This document shows positions 16,083-25,886 of a DNA stretch of 51,996 nt, one piece after another (within the stretch, counting starts at the first letter, position 1; every line of letters begins with the position of its first letter). The DNA is from Actinomyces sp. oral taxon 448 str. F0400 (GTDB lineage: Bacteria > Actinomycetota > Actinomycetes > Actinomycetales > Actinomycetaceae): NCBI RefSeq assembly GCF_000220835.1, contig NZ_GL985606.1, positions 2,760,023-2,812,018 on the forward strand, in the 5' to 3' direction. Below the pieces are notes generated by a model. It did not search any database and had not been told where the DNA came from. It worked only from the letters and a program-made list of their open reading frames with translations. Both the position numbers and the translations under genes were made by a program.

Positions 16083-17615
16083 ATGAGCATATCCCCCAGT
16101 GCCATACGCCTCATGCGGTGGCAGAGTCGGCATCGGATCCTGACCGATTCCGTGCTGTCGCTCCTGGTGCTCGGACTCGACGTGCTGCTGTCCCTGGCAC
16201 CACTGCTGATATCCGGGGAGCTCCCCTCCTTCGAGTCCTGGCTGCCCGCCACCATCGCCGCCACGGCCCTGTGCACCGCGGCCCTGTGCCTGCGACGCAC
16301 ACGTCCGGCCACCGCGTGGGCCGCCGTCGTCATCGTCCCGGTGCTGCACCACCTCACGATCCGCTGCACCTCCGGACTCGATCCGGAGAACATCATGGTC
16401 GTGACGGGAACCATAGCCGCCTACTTCATTATCGGCACCCCCCTGTGCCTGATCGCGCTCGCCATGCGCTACCGTCCCGTTTGGGCGTGGACGGCGGCCG
16501 TCGCCTCCGCGCTTCCGTTCTGGCTGGTTCTGACCTGGCCGGGCGGGCTGGTCACCAGAGCGTCATGGTCCGAGCTTCTCATCTTCATCCTCATCAACGT
16601 CATTGCCGCCCTGATCGGAACGATCATGCGGATTCAAGACATTCAGCTGCGCGAGGTGGAGGCGCGCTCGGCGCGCCTGGTGCTGGCTCGGGAACAGGAG
16701 GCCCTCCTCGCGGCGGCCAACGAGCGCGGCCGTATCGCCCGGGAGATGCACGACGTCGTCGCCCACTCCCTGGCCGTCATGATCACCATGGCCGACGGCG
16801 CCGCGGCGGCCGTCGAACGCAACCCCGCCATGGCCAAGGAGGCCCTCGGCATGCTCGCCGAGACCGGACGCTCCGCCCTGGCCGACACCCGTCGCCTCGT
16901 CGGCGTCCTGCGCGATGACCCCGGCGCCTCCTCCGCTCCGTCGCAGACCCAGCCCCAGGACCCCGCGGACGACTCCCGCGGAGCCAGTCGACCCGACGGT
17001 CCCGACGATGCGCCGGCCGGCCCCGGCACCGCGGCCCCGACTCGGACGCCCGAAGTCCGCGACCTGCCCGTCCCCGAGTTCGCGCCGCCGGGCACCGTCG
17101 CCCCCATCGAACCCAGCGAGAAGATCGCCGACCTGCGCCGGCAGGCCACCGGCAGGAGCGCGGACGCCTCGCGGGGCGACATCCCCCTGGCGCCCGCGCC
17201 GGAGCAGGCGGACCTGACAGTACTCGTCTCCCGCTTCGAGGCGGCGGGCGTGCCCGTGACCTACACGTGGAACGGCACCCGCCTGCCCGAGGACAAGGGC
17301 CTGCAGCTGACCCTGTTCCGCGTCGCCCAGGAGGCTCTGACCAACGTCCTGCGCTACGCGCCCACGACGCACGCGGTGGCGGTCACCGTGGAACGCCACG
17401 CCGGCACAGCAGTGCTCACGATCGACAACGAGGCCGCGCCGGGCTCCAAGCCGATGCACGGATCGGGCAAGGGCCTGATCGGCATGCGGGAGCGCGCGGC
17501 CGTCTATGGTGGCACTGTTCAGGCGGGGCCGACCGCCACGGGATGGCGTGTGCGCGCCGTCCTGCGCTGGGATGAAAACGACGAAGGGACCTCTCCGTGG
17601 AAGCTTCCGCTATGA
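16083..17615 (+). CDS. NarL-family sensor histidine kinase (HisKA_3)
   Basis: A 510-aa membrane kinase. Six hydrophobic segments lie in residues ~17-180 with very short loops, so it probably senses within or close to the membrane. A short coiled coil leads to the dimerisation box REMHDVVAHSLAV with phospho-His ~223. The HATPase domain follows (FRVAQEALTNVLRYAP; GKGLIGMRERAAVYGGTV). Between them is an unusual ~95-residue Pro/Ala/Asp-rich insert (about 278-375), where most relatives have a short link. ATG 16083 with GGAG at 16071-16074 is preferred; GTG 16017, 22 codons upstream, is the alternative. The response regulator gene overlaps its end. It lies next to an ABC exporter that it may control. 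Confidence 0.92.
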   Translation: MSISPSAIRLMRWQSRHRILTDSVLSLLVLGLDVLLSLAPLLISGELPSFESWLPATIAATALCTAALCLRRTRPATAWAAVVIVPVLHHLTIRCTSGLDPENIMVVTGTIAAYFIIGTPLCLIALAMRYRPVWAWTAAVASALPFWLVLTWPGGLVTRASWSELLIFILINVIAALIGTIMRIQDIQLREVEARSARLVLAREQEALLAAANERGRIAREMHDVVAHSLAVMITMADGAAAAVERNPAMAKEALGMLAETGRSALADTRRLVGVLRDDPGASSAPSQTQPQDPADDSRGASRPDGPDDAPAGPGTAAPTRTPEVRDLPVPEFAPPGTVAPIEPSEKIADLRRQATGRSADASRGDIPLAPAPEQADLTVLVSRFEAAGVPVTYTWNGTRLPEDKGLQLTLFRVAQEALTNVLRYAPTTHAVAVTVERHAGTAVLTIDNEAAPGSKPMHGSGKGLIGMRERAAVYGGTVQAGPTATGWRVRAVLRWDENDEGTSPWKLPL

Positions 17616-18304
17616 GCTCCTCCACCGGCCGGGCCGAAGGGGCGCCGGTCACCGTGGTGCTGGCCGACGATCAGGCGCTCATGCGCATGGGGTTCCGCAT
17701 GGTGCTCGACGCGGAGGACAGCATCGAGGTCATCGGCGAGGCCTCCGACGGGGCCTCCGCCCTCGCCCAGGCCCGCGCCCTGCACCCCGACGTCATCCTC
17801 ATGGACGTGCGCATGCCCGGTATGAACGGCATTGACGCGACGACGGCCATCACCGCCCACTGCCCCAGCACGAAGATCCTCATCCTGACGACCTTCGACC
17901 TCGACGAGTACGCCTTCGCCGGATTGCGGGCCGGCGCCAGCGGCTTCCTGCTCAAGGACACCCGGCCGGCCGAGCTCGCCGAGGCGATCCGCACCGTGGC
18001 CGACGGCGAGGCCGTGGTCTCCCCGCGCATCACGAGACGCATGCTGGAGATGTTCGCCTCCCACCTGCCGGACGACGGAAGCCAGGCGATCGATGAGGAC
18101 CCCCGGATCGCCTCGCTCACGCCGCGCGAGCGGGAGATCCTCGTGCTCATGGCGCAGGGAATGAGCAACTCGGAGATCGCCGCCCACCTGGTGGTCTCGG
18201 CCACGACCGTCAAGACCCACGTGGGCAACATCCTGGCCAAGCTGGACGTGCGCGACCGCGTCCAAGCCGTTGTCGTCGCCTACGAGACCGGCCTCATGGC
18301 CTGA
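17597..18304 (+). CDS. NarL/FixJ-family response regulator
   Basis: A 235-aa DNA-binding regulator. The receiver domain has D24/D25, the phospho-acceptor D70 in DVILMDVRMPG, and K120 in GFLLKDTRP. The LuxR-type helix-turn-helix covers about 168-228 (LTPREREILVLMAQGMSNSEIAAHLVV, TVKTHVGNILAKL). Its gene overlaps the kinase gene: GTG 17597, with AAGGGA upstream, is preferred; ATG 17612 would give an ATGA overlap. Either way the two are translationally coupled. Target promoters are not seen directly; the neighbouring ABC exporter is the likeliest. It converges on pth with only 19 bp between stops. Confidence 0.95.
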   Translation: MEASAMSSSTGRAEGAPVTVVLADDQALMRMGFRMVLDAEDSIEVIGEASDGASALAQARALHPDVILMDVRMPGMNGIDATTAITAHCPSTKILILTTFDLDEYAFAGLRAGASGFLLKDTRPAELAEAIRTVADGEAVVSPRITRRMLEMFASHLPDDGSQAIDEDPRIASLTPREREILVLMAQGMSNSEIAAHLVVSATTVKTHVGNILAKLDVRDRVQAVVVAYETGLMA

Positions 18305-18323
18305 CCGAGTCCGGCGCCGCGCG

Positions 18324-18923
18324 TCAGCAGCAGGAGCGCAGGCGCTGCCGGGCGTCCTCGAAGCCGCGGGTGACGACGTCCTCGACGGTGTCGGCCGCCC
18401 GCTCGAGCGTGACGGCGAGCGAGTCGCGTTCCCGCGCGGGAAAGTCCGACAGGACGAAGTCGGCCGGGTCCTGCCGCCCCGGAGGCCGCCCGATCCCCAC
18501 GCGCACGCGCATGTAATCCCGCATGCCCAGGGCCCGGCTGATCGAACGCAGGCCGTTGTGCCCGCCCTCACCGCCACCACGCTTGAGACGCAGCTCATGA
18601 GCGGGCAGGTCGAGCTCGTCATGAATGATGAGCAACCGGTCCGCCGGGTCGACGTCGTAGAACCGGACGAGCGCCGTGACCGTGCCGCCCGACACGTTCA
18701 TGTAGCCGGCGGGCTCGGCGAGGACGACGCGGGGGCCGGGCGCCCCGCCGGGCAGCGTGCCCACGCGCGCCTCGGCCGCTCGCGCGCGGGACCTGTGCCC
18801 GCAGAGCCCGACCCCTGTGCGCCCGGCCAGGACGTCGATGACCATACGGCCGACGTTGTGGCGGTTGCGGGCGTACCGGGCCCCGGGGTTCCCCAGCCCG
18901 ACGATGAGCCAGGGGTCGTTCAC
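18324..18923 (-). CDS. pth: Peptidyl-tRNA hydrolase
   Basis: A 199-aa cytosolic esterase that frees tRNA from prematurely released peptidyl-tRNA. The family blocks are [20 protein letters not shown] (catalytic His ~21), [19 protein letters not shown] (catalytic Asp) and [15 protein letters not shown]; the C-terminus is DFVLSDF followed by a helical tail. GTG 18923 has GGAGGAG upstream and starts at the conserved strand; longer frames upstream read as noise. It lies 52 bp after rplY on the same strand, the pairing also seen in mycobacteria (Rv1014c/Rv1015c), and is probably cotranscribed with it. Confidence 0.96.
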   Translation of the reverse strand: MNDPWLIVGLGNPGARYARNRHNVGRMVIDVLAGRTGVGLCGHRSRARAAEARVGTLPGGAPGPRVVLAEPAGYMNVSGGTVTALVRFYDVDPADRLLIIHDELDLPAHELRLKRGGGEGGHNGLRSISRALGMRDYMRVRVGIGRPPGRQDPADFVLSDFPARERDSLAVTLERAADTVEDVVTRGFEDARQRLRSCC

Positions 18924-18975
18924 GGCTCTCCTCCGGGTGCACGCGGGTGCACGGTCGCGATCCGCAGTCGCGGGA

Positions 18976-19593
18976 TCACTCAGCGGCGGGAGCCTCGTCG
19001 GCCGTCCCGCTCTCGGCCGTCTCATCCGCGGGGACGTCATCGGCGACGGCGGCCTCAGCGGCCACGTTGACGATGTCGGTGGCGGCCTCGGTAACGGCCT
19101 CGATGCCCTCGGGCAGGGCGACGTCGGCCATGCGTACGGCGGTGCCCGCCTCAATGCCCGTGATGTCGACCTCGATGGATTCGGGGATCGAGACGGCCGG
19201 GGCAGAGACGAGGACGTGGGGCAGCTCGATCATGTGGATAGTGCCGGGCGCCGGCTCACCGACGACGGTCACGGGGATCTCGACCTCGACGCGCTCGTTG
19301 CGGCTGACCAGGAGGAAGTCGACGTGCTGCACCCCGGGGCGGATGGGGTGGCGCTGGACCTCCTTGGTCAGAGCGAGGACGGTCTCGCCGTCGATGTCGA
19401 GCTCGACGAGCGCGTTGTCGTTGCCGCGCAGTGCGAGGCGGGCGTCGTGCTCGTCGAGGAGGATGTGGCGCGGATCGGTGCCGTGACCGTAGACGACGGC
19501 GGGGGCCTGGCCGGCGCGGCGGGCCCGACGGGACGCCCCCTTGCCGAGGTCGCTGCGAACGGTGGCCTTGAGGGTGATGGCGTTGTCGGCCAT
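18976..19593 (-). CDS. rplY: 50S ribosomal protein bL25 (general stress protein Ctc type)
   Basis: A 205-aa two-domain bL25 that binds 5S rRNA. The N-terminal domain (about 1-95) has [21 protein letters not shown] and the HVDFLLV strand; the Ctc/TL5 beta domain follows (about 100-180). The last ~25 residues are an acidic Ala/Glu tail ([21 protein letters not shown]), as in many actinobacteria. ATG 19593 has AGGAG upstream. The 5' side carries a series of hairpins (19631-19739) that may control it. pth follows 52 bp downstream. Confidence 0.95.
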   Translation of the reverse strand: MADNAITLKATVRSDLGKGASRRARRAGQAPAVVYGHGTDPRHILLDEHDARLALRGNDNALVELDIDGETVLALTKEVQRHPIRPGVQHVDFLLVSRNERVEVEIPVTVVGEPAPGTIHMIELPHVLVSAPAVSIPESIEVDITGIEAGTAVRMADVALPEGIEAVTEAATDIVNVAAEAAVADDVPADETAESGTADEAPAAE

Positions 19594-19925
19594 GAGTGCT
19601 CCTGTCATGGCGGGGCCGCGCCCCGCGGGTGTGGTGGTCCGGCGCCGCGACGAGGCGCGGCGCCCTGGAGGGCCACCACGTCGATCACGGACGCGCTCGC
19701 GCGTCCCTCGCCGGGGCGATGGACGCAGTGTATGCGTCCGGCCGCCGGTCGGCCAGTGCCCGGCCGGCGAGGCCCGAATGAGGCGTCCTCTCCCTCCCGG
19801 GCGAGTGCGCCGTGCCACCGGATACGGGGCCGGCGGGCGAGGCTTGCGCCCGCAGGAGCGGGCGGGGCCGACGGGGCGTCCACCGGTCCGGTCGAGCCGA
19901 GCGGACAGCGGCCGGGCCGCCCGGA
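19594..19925. other. Intergenic leader of rplY
   Basis: No gene supported in 332 bp. Three well-formed hairpins lie between 19631 and 19739, in the likely 5' untranslated region of rplY-pth; the rest is GC-rich sequence with weak complementarity. Confidence 0.55.
19631..19739 (-). promoter_or_regulatory. Structured leader with alternative pairings upstream of rplY
   Basis: Hairpin A: GTGGTGGTCC-GGCGCCGCG (19631-19649) pairs with 19656-19664 and, after a 5-nt bulge, with 19670-19679. Hairpin B: GGACGCG 19689-19695 with CGCGTCC 19700-19706. Hairpin C: GGACGCA 19721-19727 with TGCGTCC 19733-19739. The arms of B and C are nearly identical, so they can pair in an exchanged way, the hallmark of an attenuator-like switch. 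It could also simply terminate the upstream aroD operon. Confidence 0.45.
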
Positions 19926-20708
19926 TCACTCGAGCCGGGCGGACAGCAGGCGCAGTCCCGCCCGCACCTGCTCGATGGGCAGCTGGCCCGGGGCGGAGGG
20001 GTCGCCGTCGACGCTCGCGAAGGTCAGGGCCGAGCCGAACACCGCCCCGCTCACACGGCTGACCGCTCCGAGAGCGCCCATGGACATGGTCACCACCGGC
20101 AGGCCCAGCTCCTCGCTCGCCTGCGCGGTCACCGCCAGGAGGCGAGCGACGTCGCGGGCGCTGCGCGGCATGACCGCGAGCTTGGCCACGTCCGCGCCGG
20201 CCCCCGCCATGGCGCGCAGGCCCTCCAGCATGACGGAGTCCCCGGGGGTGGCGGCCGTGTCGTGGCGGGAGACGACGGCCTCGAGCCCCGCCTCGTGCGC
20301 CGCCGCGACGAGCCCGGCCGTCCAGCCGCGGGCCGACTCGACATCGAGGGCCGCGGGCCGTGCGTCGTCGTCCAGCGCGCCCAGGCTCCCGGCGAGGGAG
20401 CGCACCAGCGTCCGGTAGGCGTCGTCGTCCAGCCGTGCCCCCCCGCCCTCCGCGGCGGTGCGCACGGTCACCAGCACCCGTGCGCCGCCCGACTGCGCTG
20501 ACAGCTCACCGGCCAGGTCGGCGAGGCCGGTCGGGCCGGCCGCGCACGGCGACCCGGGGCCGGCCGCCAGCAGATCCGCGCGCAGCTCGATGACGTCCGC
20601 GCCCGCCCCGACGGCGGCCCGGGCCTGAGCGCAGCAGGCGTCGGGCGTCGTCCCAGTGGTGGCGACCGCAATCGCCACTCGCCCGTCATCGGGCAGCAGG
20701 CGGCTCAC
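19926..20708 (-). CDS. aroD: Type I 3-dehydroquinate dehydratase
   Basis: A 260-aa Schiff-base-forming dehydratase of the shikimate pathway (3-dehydroquinate to 3-dehydroshikimate). The type I residues are visible: substrate-binding ADVIELRADLL and VTVRTAAEGG, the general base His in VVSRHDTAATP, and the Schiff-base Lys in ADVAKLAVMPRSARDV. C-terminal VSGAVFGSALTFASV and APGQLPIEQV complete the fold. GTG 20708 gives a GTGA overlap with the ppx/gppA stop and has GGAG upstream. Many actinobacteria use the unrelated type II enzyme, so a type I gene here is notable. Other aro genes are not adjacent; it is the last gene of the eno-ftsB-DUF501-ppx run. Confidence 0.93.
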   Translation of the reverse strand: MSRLLPDDGRVAIAVATTGTTPDACCAQARAAVGAGADVIELRADLLAAGPGSPCAAGPTGLADLAGELSAQSGGARVLVTVRTAAEGGGARLDDDAYRTLVRSLAGSLGALDDDARPAALDVESARGWTAGLVAAAHEAGLEAVVSRHDTAATPGDSVMLEGLRAMAGAGADVAKLAVMPRSARDVARLLAVTAQASEELGLPVVTMSMGALGAVSRVSGAVFGSALTFASVDGDPSAPGQLPIEQVRAGLRLLSARLE

Positions 20709-21685
20709 CGGGCGGGCTCCGCCAGGGACAGGGCGATGCCGTCGAGGATGTCGTGGAGGCTGGTCACGGTCGTGGCCAGCGGCCGTCCGGCGGCCCTCGT
20801 GGCGGCCACGACCCGGGTGATGACCTCGCTCCACACGAGCGCACCGCCGGCGATGACATCACGACGGCCCGGCCGCAGGTAGCCCCAGGACTCGCGCTCG
20901 GCGGCGGTGGAGTGCACGATCGCCTCGCAGGAGGCGAGGACCGTCTCGACGCTCAGCCGGGCGCCGTCGATGGCCATGGGGTCGAACTCCTCCAGTCCCA
21001 GGGCGTGGGCGGTGACAGTGGTGATCGTGCCGGCCAGACCCACGAGCTCGGTGGCGGCGCCCAGGTCGACGGCGCCGGCCGCCCCCTCCAGCAGGCCGCG
21101 CACATCCCGACGCGCGGCCTGCTCGGCCTCGGGGGTGAGGCCGCCCGTCAGGTGGCGCTCGGTGATCCTCACGCTGCCGGTGTCCATGGAGACGGCGGCG
21201 ACCGGAGCGCGCGCGCCCAGGACCAGCTCGGTGGAGCCGCCGCCCAGATCCACGACGAGCCGTGAACCGGAGGAGGCCGCGGCGCCCGCCCCGAGCAGCG
21301 AACCGGCGAAGGACAGGCGCGCCTCCTCCCGGCCGGAGATCACTTCGGGCTCGATCCCCAGAACGGCGCGCACCCCTTCGACGAAGTCCTCACGATTGGA
21401 GGCGTCGCGCGTGGCGGAGGTGGCCACGAAGCGGCCGCGACCGCCGGCCAGGTCCACACCCAGCTCGGCGCAGGCGGCGGCGTAGTCGCGCACGACGTCG
21501 AGTGTGCGAGCCAGTGCCGCGTCGTCGAGCCGGCCGGTGCGATCCACCCCCTGGCCGAGCCGCACGATCTCATTGGTCCGGCGCACCGCCGTCAGGCGGA
21601 CGCCGCCCGCCCCGTCCCGGACGAGATCGGCGATGAGCAGACGGATCGTATTGGTGCCGCAGTCAATGGCGGCGACGCGCGTCAT
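20705..21685 (-). CDS. Ppx/GppA family phosphatase (exopolyphosphatase-like)
   Basis: A 326-aa member of the ASKHA fold. The two phosphate-binding loops are AAIDCGTNTIRLLIADL at the N-terminus and LVVDLGGGSTELVLG near residue 145; the conserved Glu is in SGREEARLSF, and VGLAGTITTV follows. It likely removes phosphate from polyphosphate or from pppGpp; length (short, no C-terminal HD domain) matches the actinobacterial Ppx1/Ppx2 type. It overlaps the DUF501 gene by 23 bp and aroD by 4 bp. Its place after eno-ftsB-DUF501 matches M. tuberculosis Rv1026 (ppx2). Sequence alone does not settle polyphosphatase against pppGpp hydrolase. Confidence 0.92.
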   Translation of the reverse strand: MTRVAAIDCGTNTIRLLIADLVRDGAGGVRLTAVRRTNEIVRLGQGVDRTGRLDDAALARTLDVVRDYAAACAELGVDLAGGRGRFVATSATRDASNREDFVEGVRAVLGIEPEVISGREEARLSFAGSLLGAGAAASSGSRLVVDLGGGSTELVLGARAPVAAVSMDTGSVRITERHLTGGLTPEAEQAARRDVRGLLEGAAGAVDLGAATELVGLAGTITTVTAHALGLEEFDPMAIDGARLSVETVLASCEAIVHSTAAERESWGYLRPGRRDVIAGGALVWSEVITRVVAATRAAGRPLATTVTSLHDILDGIALSLAEPAR

Positions 21686-22301
21686 GGGCGGATTCTCCTG
21701 GGTCGGTCCGGATGCTGCGGGAGGGGCCCGAGCACGAGCAGCGGCCAGGATCCCACAGATTCCGCTCGGCCAGAACGTCCAGAGTCAGGTCCCCCACGGG
21801 GTTGACTCCGCGACCGGCCGCCAGCGCATGCCCCACCAGGGCGTGGAGGCACTTGACCCGGGCGGGCATACCGCCGGCGGAGACGCCCTCGATCTCCTCG
21901 GGCCGGCCGAGCTCGGCGCGACGGGCCAGGTAGTCCTCGTGGGCGGCCGTGTAGGCGGCGGCGAGCGCCTCATCGTCAGCCAGACGCGCATTGAAGTCCT
22001 CCATGAGGTGCTCGGCCTCCAGGGTGGAGCACCCTTTCACGGCCGCCGGGTGCGTGAGGTAGTAGGTGGTGGGGAAAGGCGACCCGTCGGACAGACGCGG
22101 CGCCGTGCGTACGACCGCCGGTCGACCGCACACGCAGCGGGCGGCGATGGCGACCACGCCCCGGGGGACCCGGCCGAGCTGCTCGCGCAGGGCCTCCAGG
22201 TCCGTATCGGTCACCGTCCGGGGCCCCATGTCGGCCGGAGCGGGGGCCGGCGCGCTGCCGGCGACGAGGCGGGGAGTCCGATTCACGGGGCGTCGCCTCA
22301 C
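21663..22301 (-). CDS. DUF501 domain protein
   Basis: A 212-aa cytosolic protein of unknown function, found next to ftsB and ppx across actinobacteria (as Rv1025). DUF501 covers about residues 28-195: LGRVPRGVVAIAARCVCGRPAVV, FPTTYYLTHP, GCSTLEAEHLMEDFN and VKCLHALVGHALAAGRGVNPVGD. Conserved Cys and His residues (C55, C57, the KGC Cys, KCLH) might bind metal, but this is not shown. GTG 22301 overlaps the ftsB stop as GTGA; GTG 22286, with GAGG upstream, is the alternative. The 3' end overlaps ppx/gppA by 23 bp, so expression is coupled. Confidence 0.9.
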   Translation of the reverse strand: MRRRPVNRTPRLVAGSAPAPAPADMGPRTVTDTDLEALREQLGRVPRGVVAIAARCVCGRPAVVRTAPRLSDGSPFPTTYYLTHPAAVKGCSTLEAEHLMEDFNARLADDEALAAAYTAAHEDYLARRAELGRPEEIEGVSAGGMPARVKCLHALVGHALAAGRGVNPVGDLTLDVLAERNLWDPGRCSCSGPSRSIRTDPGESAHDARRRH

Positions 22302-23002
22302 CGTCCGGTCGGGGCGGGATCGGATGCGCCAGGGGCGGCCGGCGCATCCGACGCGGCTGGCGAGAGGGTCGGCCAGCCCTGCCGGGCGGGGTCGACGGCG
22401 CTCATCCCCTCCTCGTCCCCGCCCGCCGTCCTGGCCGAGTCCCGCAGGACCTCGTACCAGGGGCTCCGCTCTGTCTCGTCGGTCATCTCGGAGGCGTCCC
22501 CCGTTCCACCGCTCCCAACCTGGTCGGCGCCGACGACGACGTAGGTCGTCTCACCCGGCATGACGTAGGACAGCCGCTCACGGGCCTGGGACCTGACGTA
22601 GTCCTCGTCCTGCCAGCGGGCGGCCTCCTCCTCCAGGGCGGACGACGTGGCCCGCGCGTCGGCGATCTCGTTGACGACGGCGTCGTAGCGGGCACGCTGG
22701 GACAGGTACCCGCGCAGCGAAGGGAAGACGACGACGAAGGCCAGCAGAAGGACGAGAGCCAGACTGATCGCGTGAGCGGGAACGGCCATGCCGTCAATGC
22801 CGCCCAGGCGGAGGACGGTCCGCTCCGGGGGCTGACCGCCGCGGTCGGTGCGGTCGGTGGAGGAGTCCGGGCCCGTGGGCGGCGCGGCGGCGTCCGGAGG
22901 CGGGGTCTGCTGCTCGGGGCCCGACCTGGAGGCGGTGCGCGCACCGCGGCGAGTGCCCGGGCGCACTCCCGGGCGGGCGGGTGCGGGTCGGCGCGGTGTC
23001 AT
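22298..23002 (-). CDS. ftsB: FtsB/DivIC-family septum formation protein
   Basis: A 234-aa bitopic membrane protein of the divisome. Residues 1-75 are a cytosolic Pro/Arg/Thr-rich tail, about 78-98 the single transmembrane helix (AISLALVLLLAFVVVFPSL), then a short coiled coil (YDAVVNEIADARATSSALEEEAARW) and the conserved DEDYVRSQARERLSYVMPGE block. A disordered outer tail of ~80 residues follows. By family, it joins FtsL and FtsQ to activate septal wall synthesis. ATG 23002 has AGGA ~10 bases upstream. It follows eno by 279 bp on the same strand and overlaps DUF501 by 4 bp. Confidence 0.9.
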   Translation of the reverse strand: MTPRRPAPARPGVRPGTRRGARTASRSGPEQQTPPPDAAAPPTGPDSSTDRTDRGGQPPERTVLRLGGIDGMAVPAHAISLALVLLLAFVVVFPSLRGYLSQRARYDAVVNEIADARATSSALEEEAARWQDEDYVRSQARERLSYVMPGETTYVVVGADQVGSGGTGDASEMTDETERSPWYEVLRDSARTAGGDEEGMSAVDPARQGWPTLSPAASDAPAAPGASDPAPTGR

Positions 23003-23208
23003 GATGCTGATCCTGCCGCAGGCGTCAGACGGGGGCTAACGCCGACGTCGGCGGGTCGCTCGCCCTGGGCGTACCAGCGTCCCGGCCGCCGTTCACGGCG
23101 CGCCGCCGCACCCCGCCGCCGTCGGGATGCCGCAGGGAGAACCGCCACGCCCCGACGGCGGCCAGCAGGAGCATGACCCGCGACGAACTCTCCGCCGCCG
23201 TTGGACCG

Positions 23209-23222
23209 GGCCGGCGCCGGCC
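23209..23222 (-). terminator. Possible eno terminator palindrome
   Basis: A 14-bp perfect GC palindrome (core GCCGGCGCCGGC) 60 bp after the eno stop, in the 279-bp gap before ftsB. There is no T-tract. Confidence 0.3.
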
Positions 23223-23281
23223 GGCTCAGCGGTCGGCCAGCGAACGCATCGCACTGAACCGACCGGCCCGACCCGAGCAGC

Positions 23282-24577
<1,296 letters not shown>

Positions 24578-24708
24578 CTAAAAGTTCTGTCGATCGATCG
24601 AGATGATCCGTATGCAGGGTCAGCCTACCGGGCGCCGCCCGCCGCATCGAGGGCGTAGGTCCCCAGAAACCGGCCTGTTCACGCCGGGCGAGCGGGTCGG
24701 GCGGCCTC

Positions 24709-24754
24709 CGAGTACGACGGGGCCGGGTGGGCGAGTACGACGGGGCCGGGTGGG
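24709..24754. repeat. Two perfect tandem copies of a 23-bp unit
   Basis: The unit beginning CGAGTACGACGGGGCC occurs at 24709-24731 and 24732-24754 without a mismatch, in the 216-bp gap between the siderophore operon and eno. It may be recent slippage, and it lies close to the junction of the inserted iron-uptake genes. Confidence 0.8.
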
Positions 24755-24782
24755 GCCGCCGACCTCCAGGTGGGCGGGCGGC
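24755..24782 (-). terminator. Possible terminator of the siderophore operon
   Basis: GCCGCC (24755-24760) and GGCGGC (24777-24782) form a 6-bp stem directly after the stop of the binding-protein gene, with a 16-nt loop. Confidence 0.35.
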
Positions 24783-24784
24783 TG

Positions 24785-25810
24785 TCAGGCTGCGTAGGAC
24801 TCCTCGAGGGAATCGATCATGATGAGGGCGGAGTAGTAGTCCAGCCGGAAGGTCGAACTCGGCAGGTAGGCGACCCGACCCGCCCGATACGCCGCGGCGG
24901 TGCTGAACGCCGCATTGGAGCTCACGATCCGCTCGGTCTCACCCCCGGAGGCGACGACGACCCAGTTGTCGCCGGTCACACCCTTCTGGACGTTCTCCAG
25001 TGAGACCTTGACGATATCCTGCCGTTGCCCCATGGAGGTGTCCCCCTTCACCTCGTCGGGGATCTCCGCCATGGTGAAGCCCAGTTCGGCGAGGATCTGA
25101 ACCTGCGGGGAGACGCCCGTGAGAATGGCCGCCGCCCCCTCACCTCCCCCGGACTCGAAGACGACGAACGCGGAAGTCGTTCCCTCGGGAACGGTGATCG
25201 CATCCTTGACCTCGGTCAGCCGCGTCTCGACGTCGGCGATGGCCTCCCGGGCCTCGGCCTCGCAACCGGTGGCCTCGCCGACAAGGGCCGTCACGTCCTG
25301 CCAGGAACGCCCGCCGTAGTCGATGACGAGCACCGGGGCGATGTCGCGCAGCTGCTCGACGCTGTCCGTGAAGGAGTCTGCGCCGGTCTTGGCCACGAGG
25401 ATGAGGTCGGGCTCGTAGGCGAGGACCCTGTCCATGTCCGGGGAGGAGTTCTCGAACAGCTTCTCGACTCCGGCGTCCCGGGCCCGCTCCGACCACTGGA
25501 CGAAGAATCCCTGGGAGTCGGTCAGCCCGGCGTTGTCGGGGGCCGTGGCCCCCGAGGCCACCACGGGCGCGCCGACGGCCAACAGGGAGCCGGTCAGCGT
25601 CACCGAGGTCGACACGATCCGCCGGGGCTGAGCGTCGATGGTCACCTCGCCGTCGTCGCAGGACACGGTTCGCGGCCAGTCGCCCGAGGACTGGGCGGCC
25701 GGAGTCTCGGAGTCGGACGACGAGGCGGAGCAGGCGCTCAGCTCGGCGGCGAGGACGGCGCCCAGGCCGGCGCCGGCGAGCGCGCGGCGGCGCGAGAGGA
25801 GAAGAGACAT
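24785..25810 (-). CDS. Ferric-siderophore ABC transporter substrate-binding lipoprotein
   Basis: A 341-aa class III (FepB/FecB-type) binding protein. An N-terminal RRR and hydrophobic stretch end in the lipobox LSAC (Cys ~27). PRRIVSTSVTLTGSLLAVGAPVVA is the first lobe, DRVLAYEPDLILVA the inter-lobe region, and the second lobe ends with SSTFRLDYYSALIMIDSL. It would capture the ferric chelate at the cell surface and hand it to the two permeases encoded upstream. ATG 25810 has AAGGAA upstream. It is the last gene of the four-gene operon controlled by the iron box at 28902. The ligand is not predictable; the closest class is catecholate or enterobactin type. Confidence 0.9.
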   Translation of the reverse strand: MSLLLSRRRALAGAGLGAVLAAELSACSASSSDSETPAAQSSGDWPRTVSCDDGEVTIDAQPRRIVSTSVTLTGSLLAVGAPVVASGATAPDNAGLTDSQGFFVQWSERARDAGVEKLFENSSPDMDRVLAYEPDLILVAKTGADSFTDSVEQLRDIAPVLVIDYGGRSWQDVTALVGEATGCEAEAREAIADVETRLTEVKDAITVPEGTTSAFVVFESGGGEGAAAILTGVSPQVQILAELGFTMAEIPDEVKGDTSMGQRQDIVKVSLENVQKGVTGDNWVVVASGGETERIVSSNAAFSTAAAYRAGRVAYLPSSTFRLDYYSALIMIDSLEESYAA

Positions 25811-25886
25811 GCGGATTTCCTTTTCGTGCGAGCCCCGTCATGGCGACGGAGCGCAATGGTGGGCGGTGATGGTCAGTGGGCGGTGA

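Noticed and set aside
14036-16414. 792-codon minus-strand frame across the ABC exporter and kinase genes
   Set aside because: It is opposite three clear genes and reads as low-complexity Gly/Asp/Arg sequence typical of high-GC antisense frames.
24709-24754. CRISPR-like array
   Set aside because: Only two directly adjoining repeats without spacers; it is a tandem duplication.
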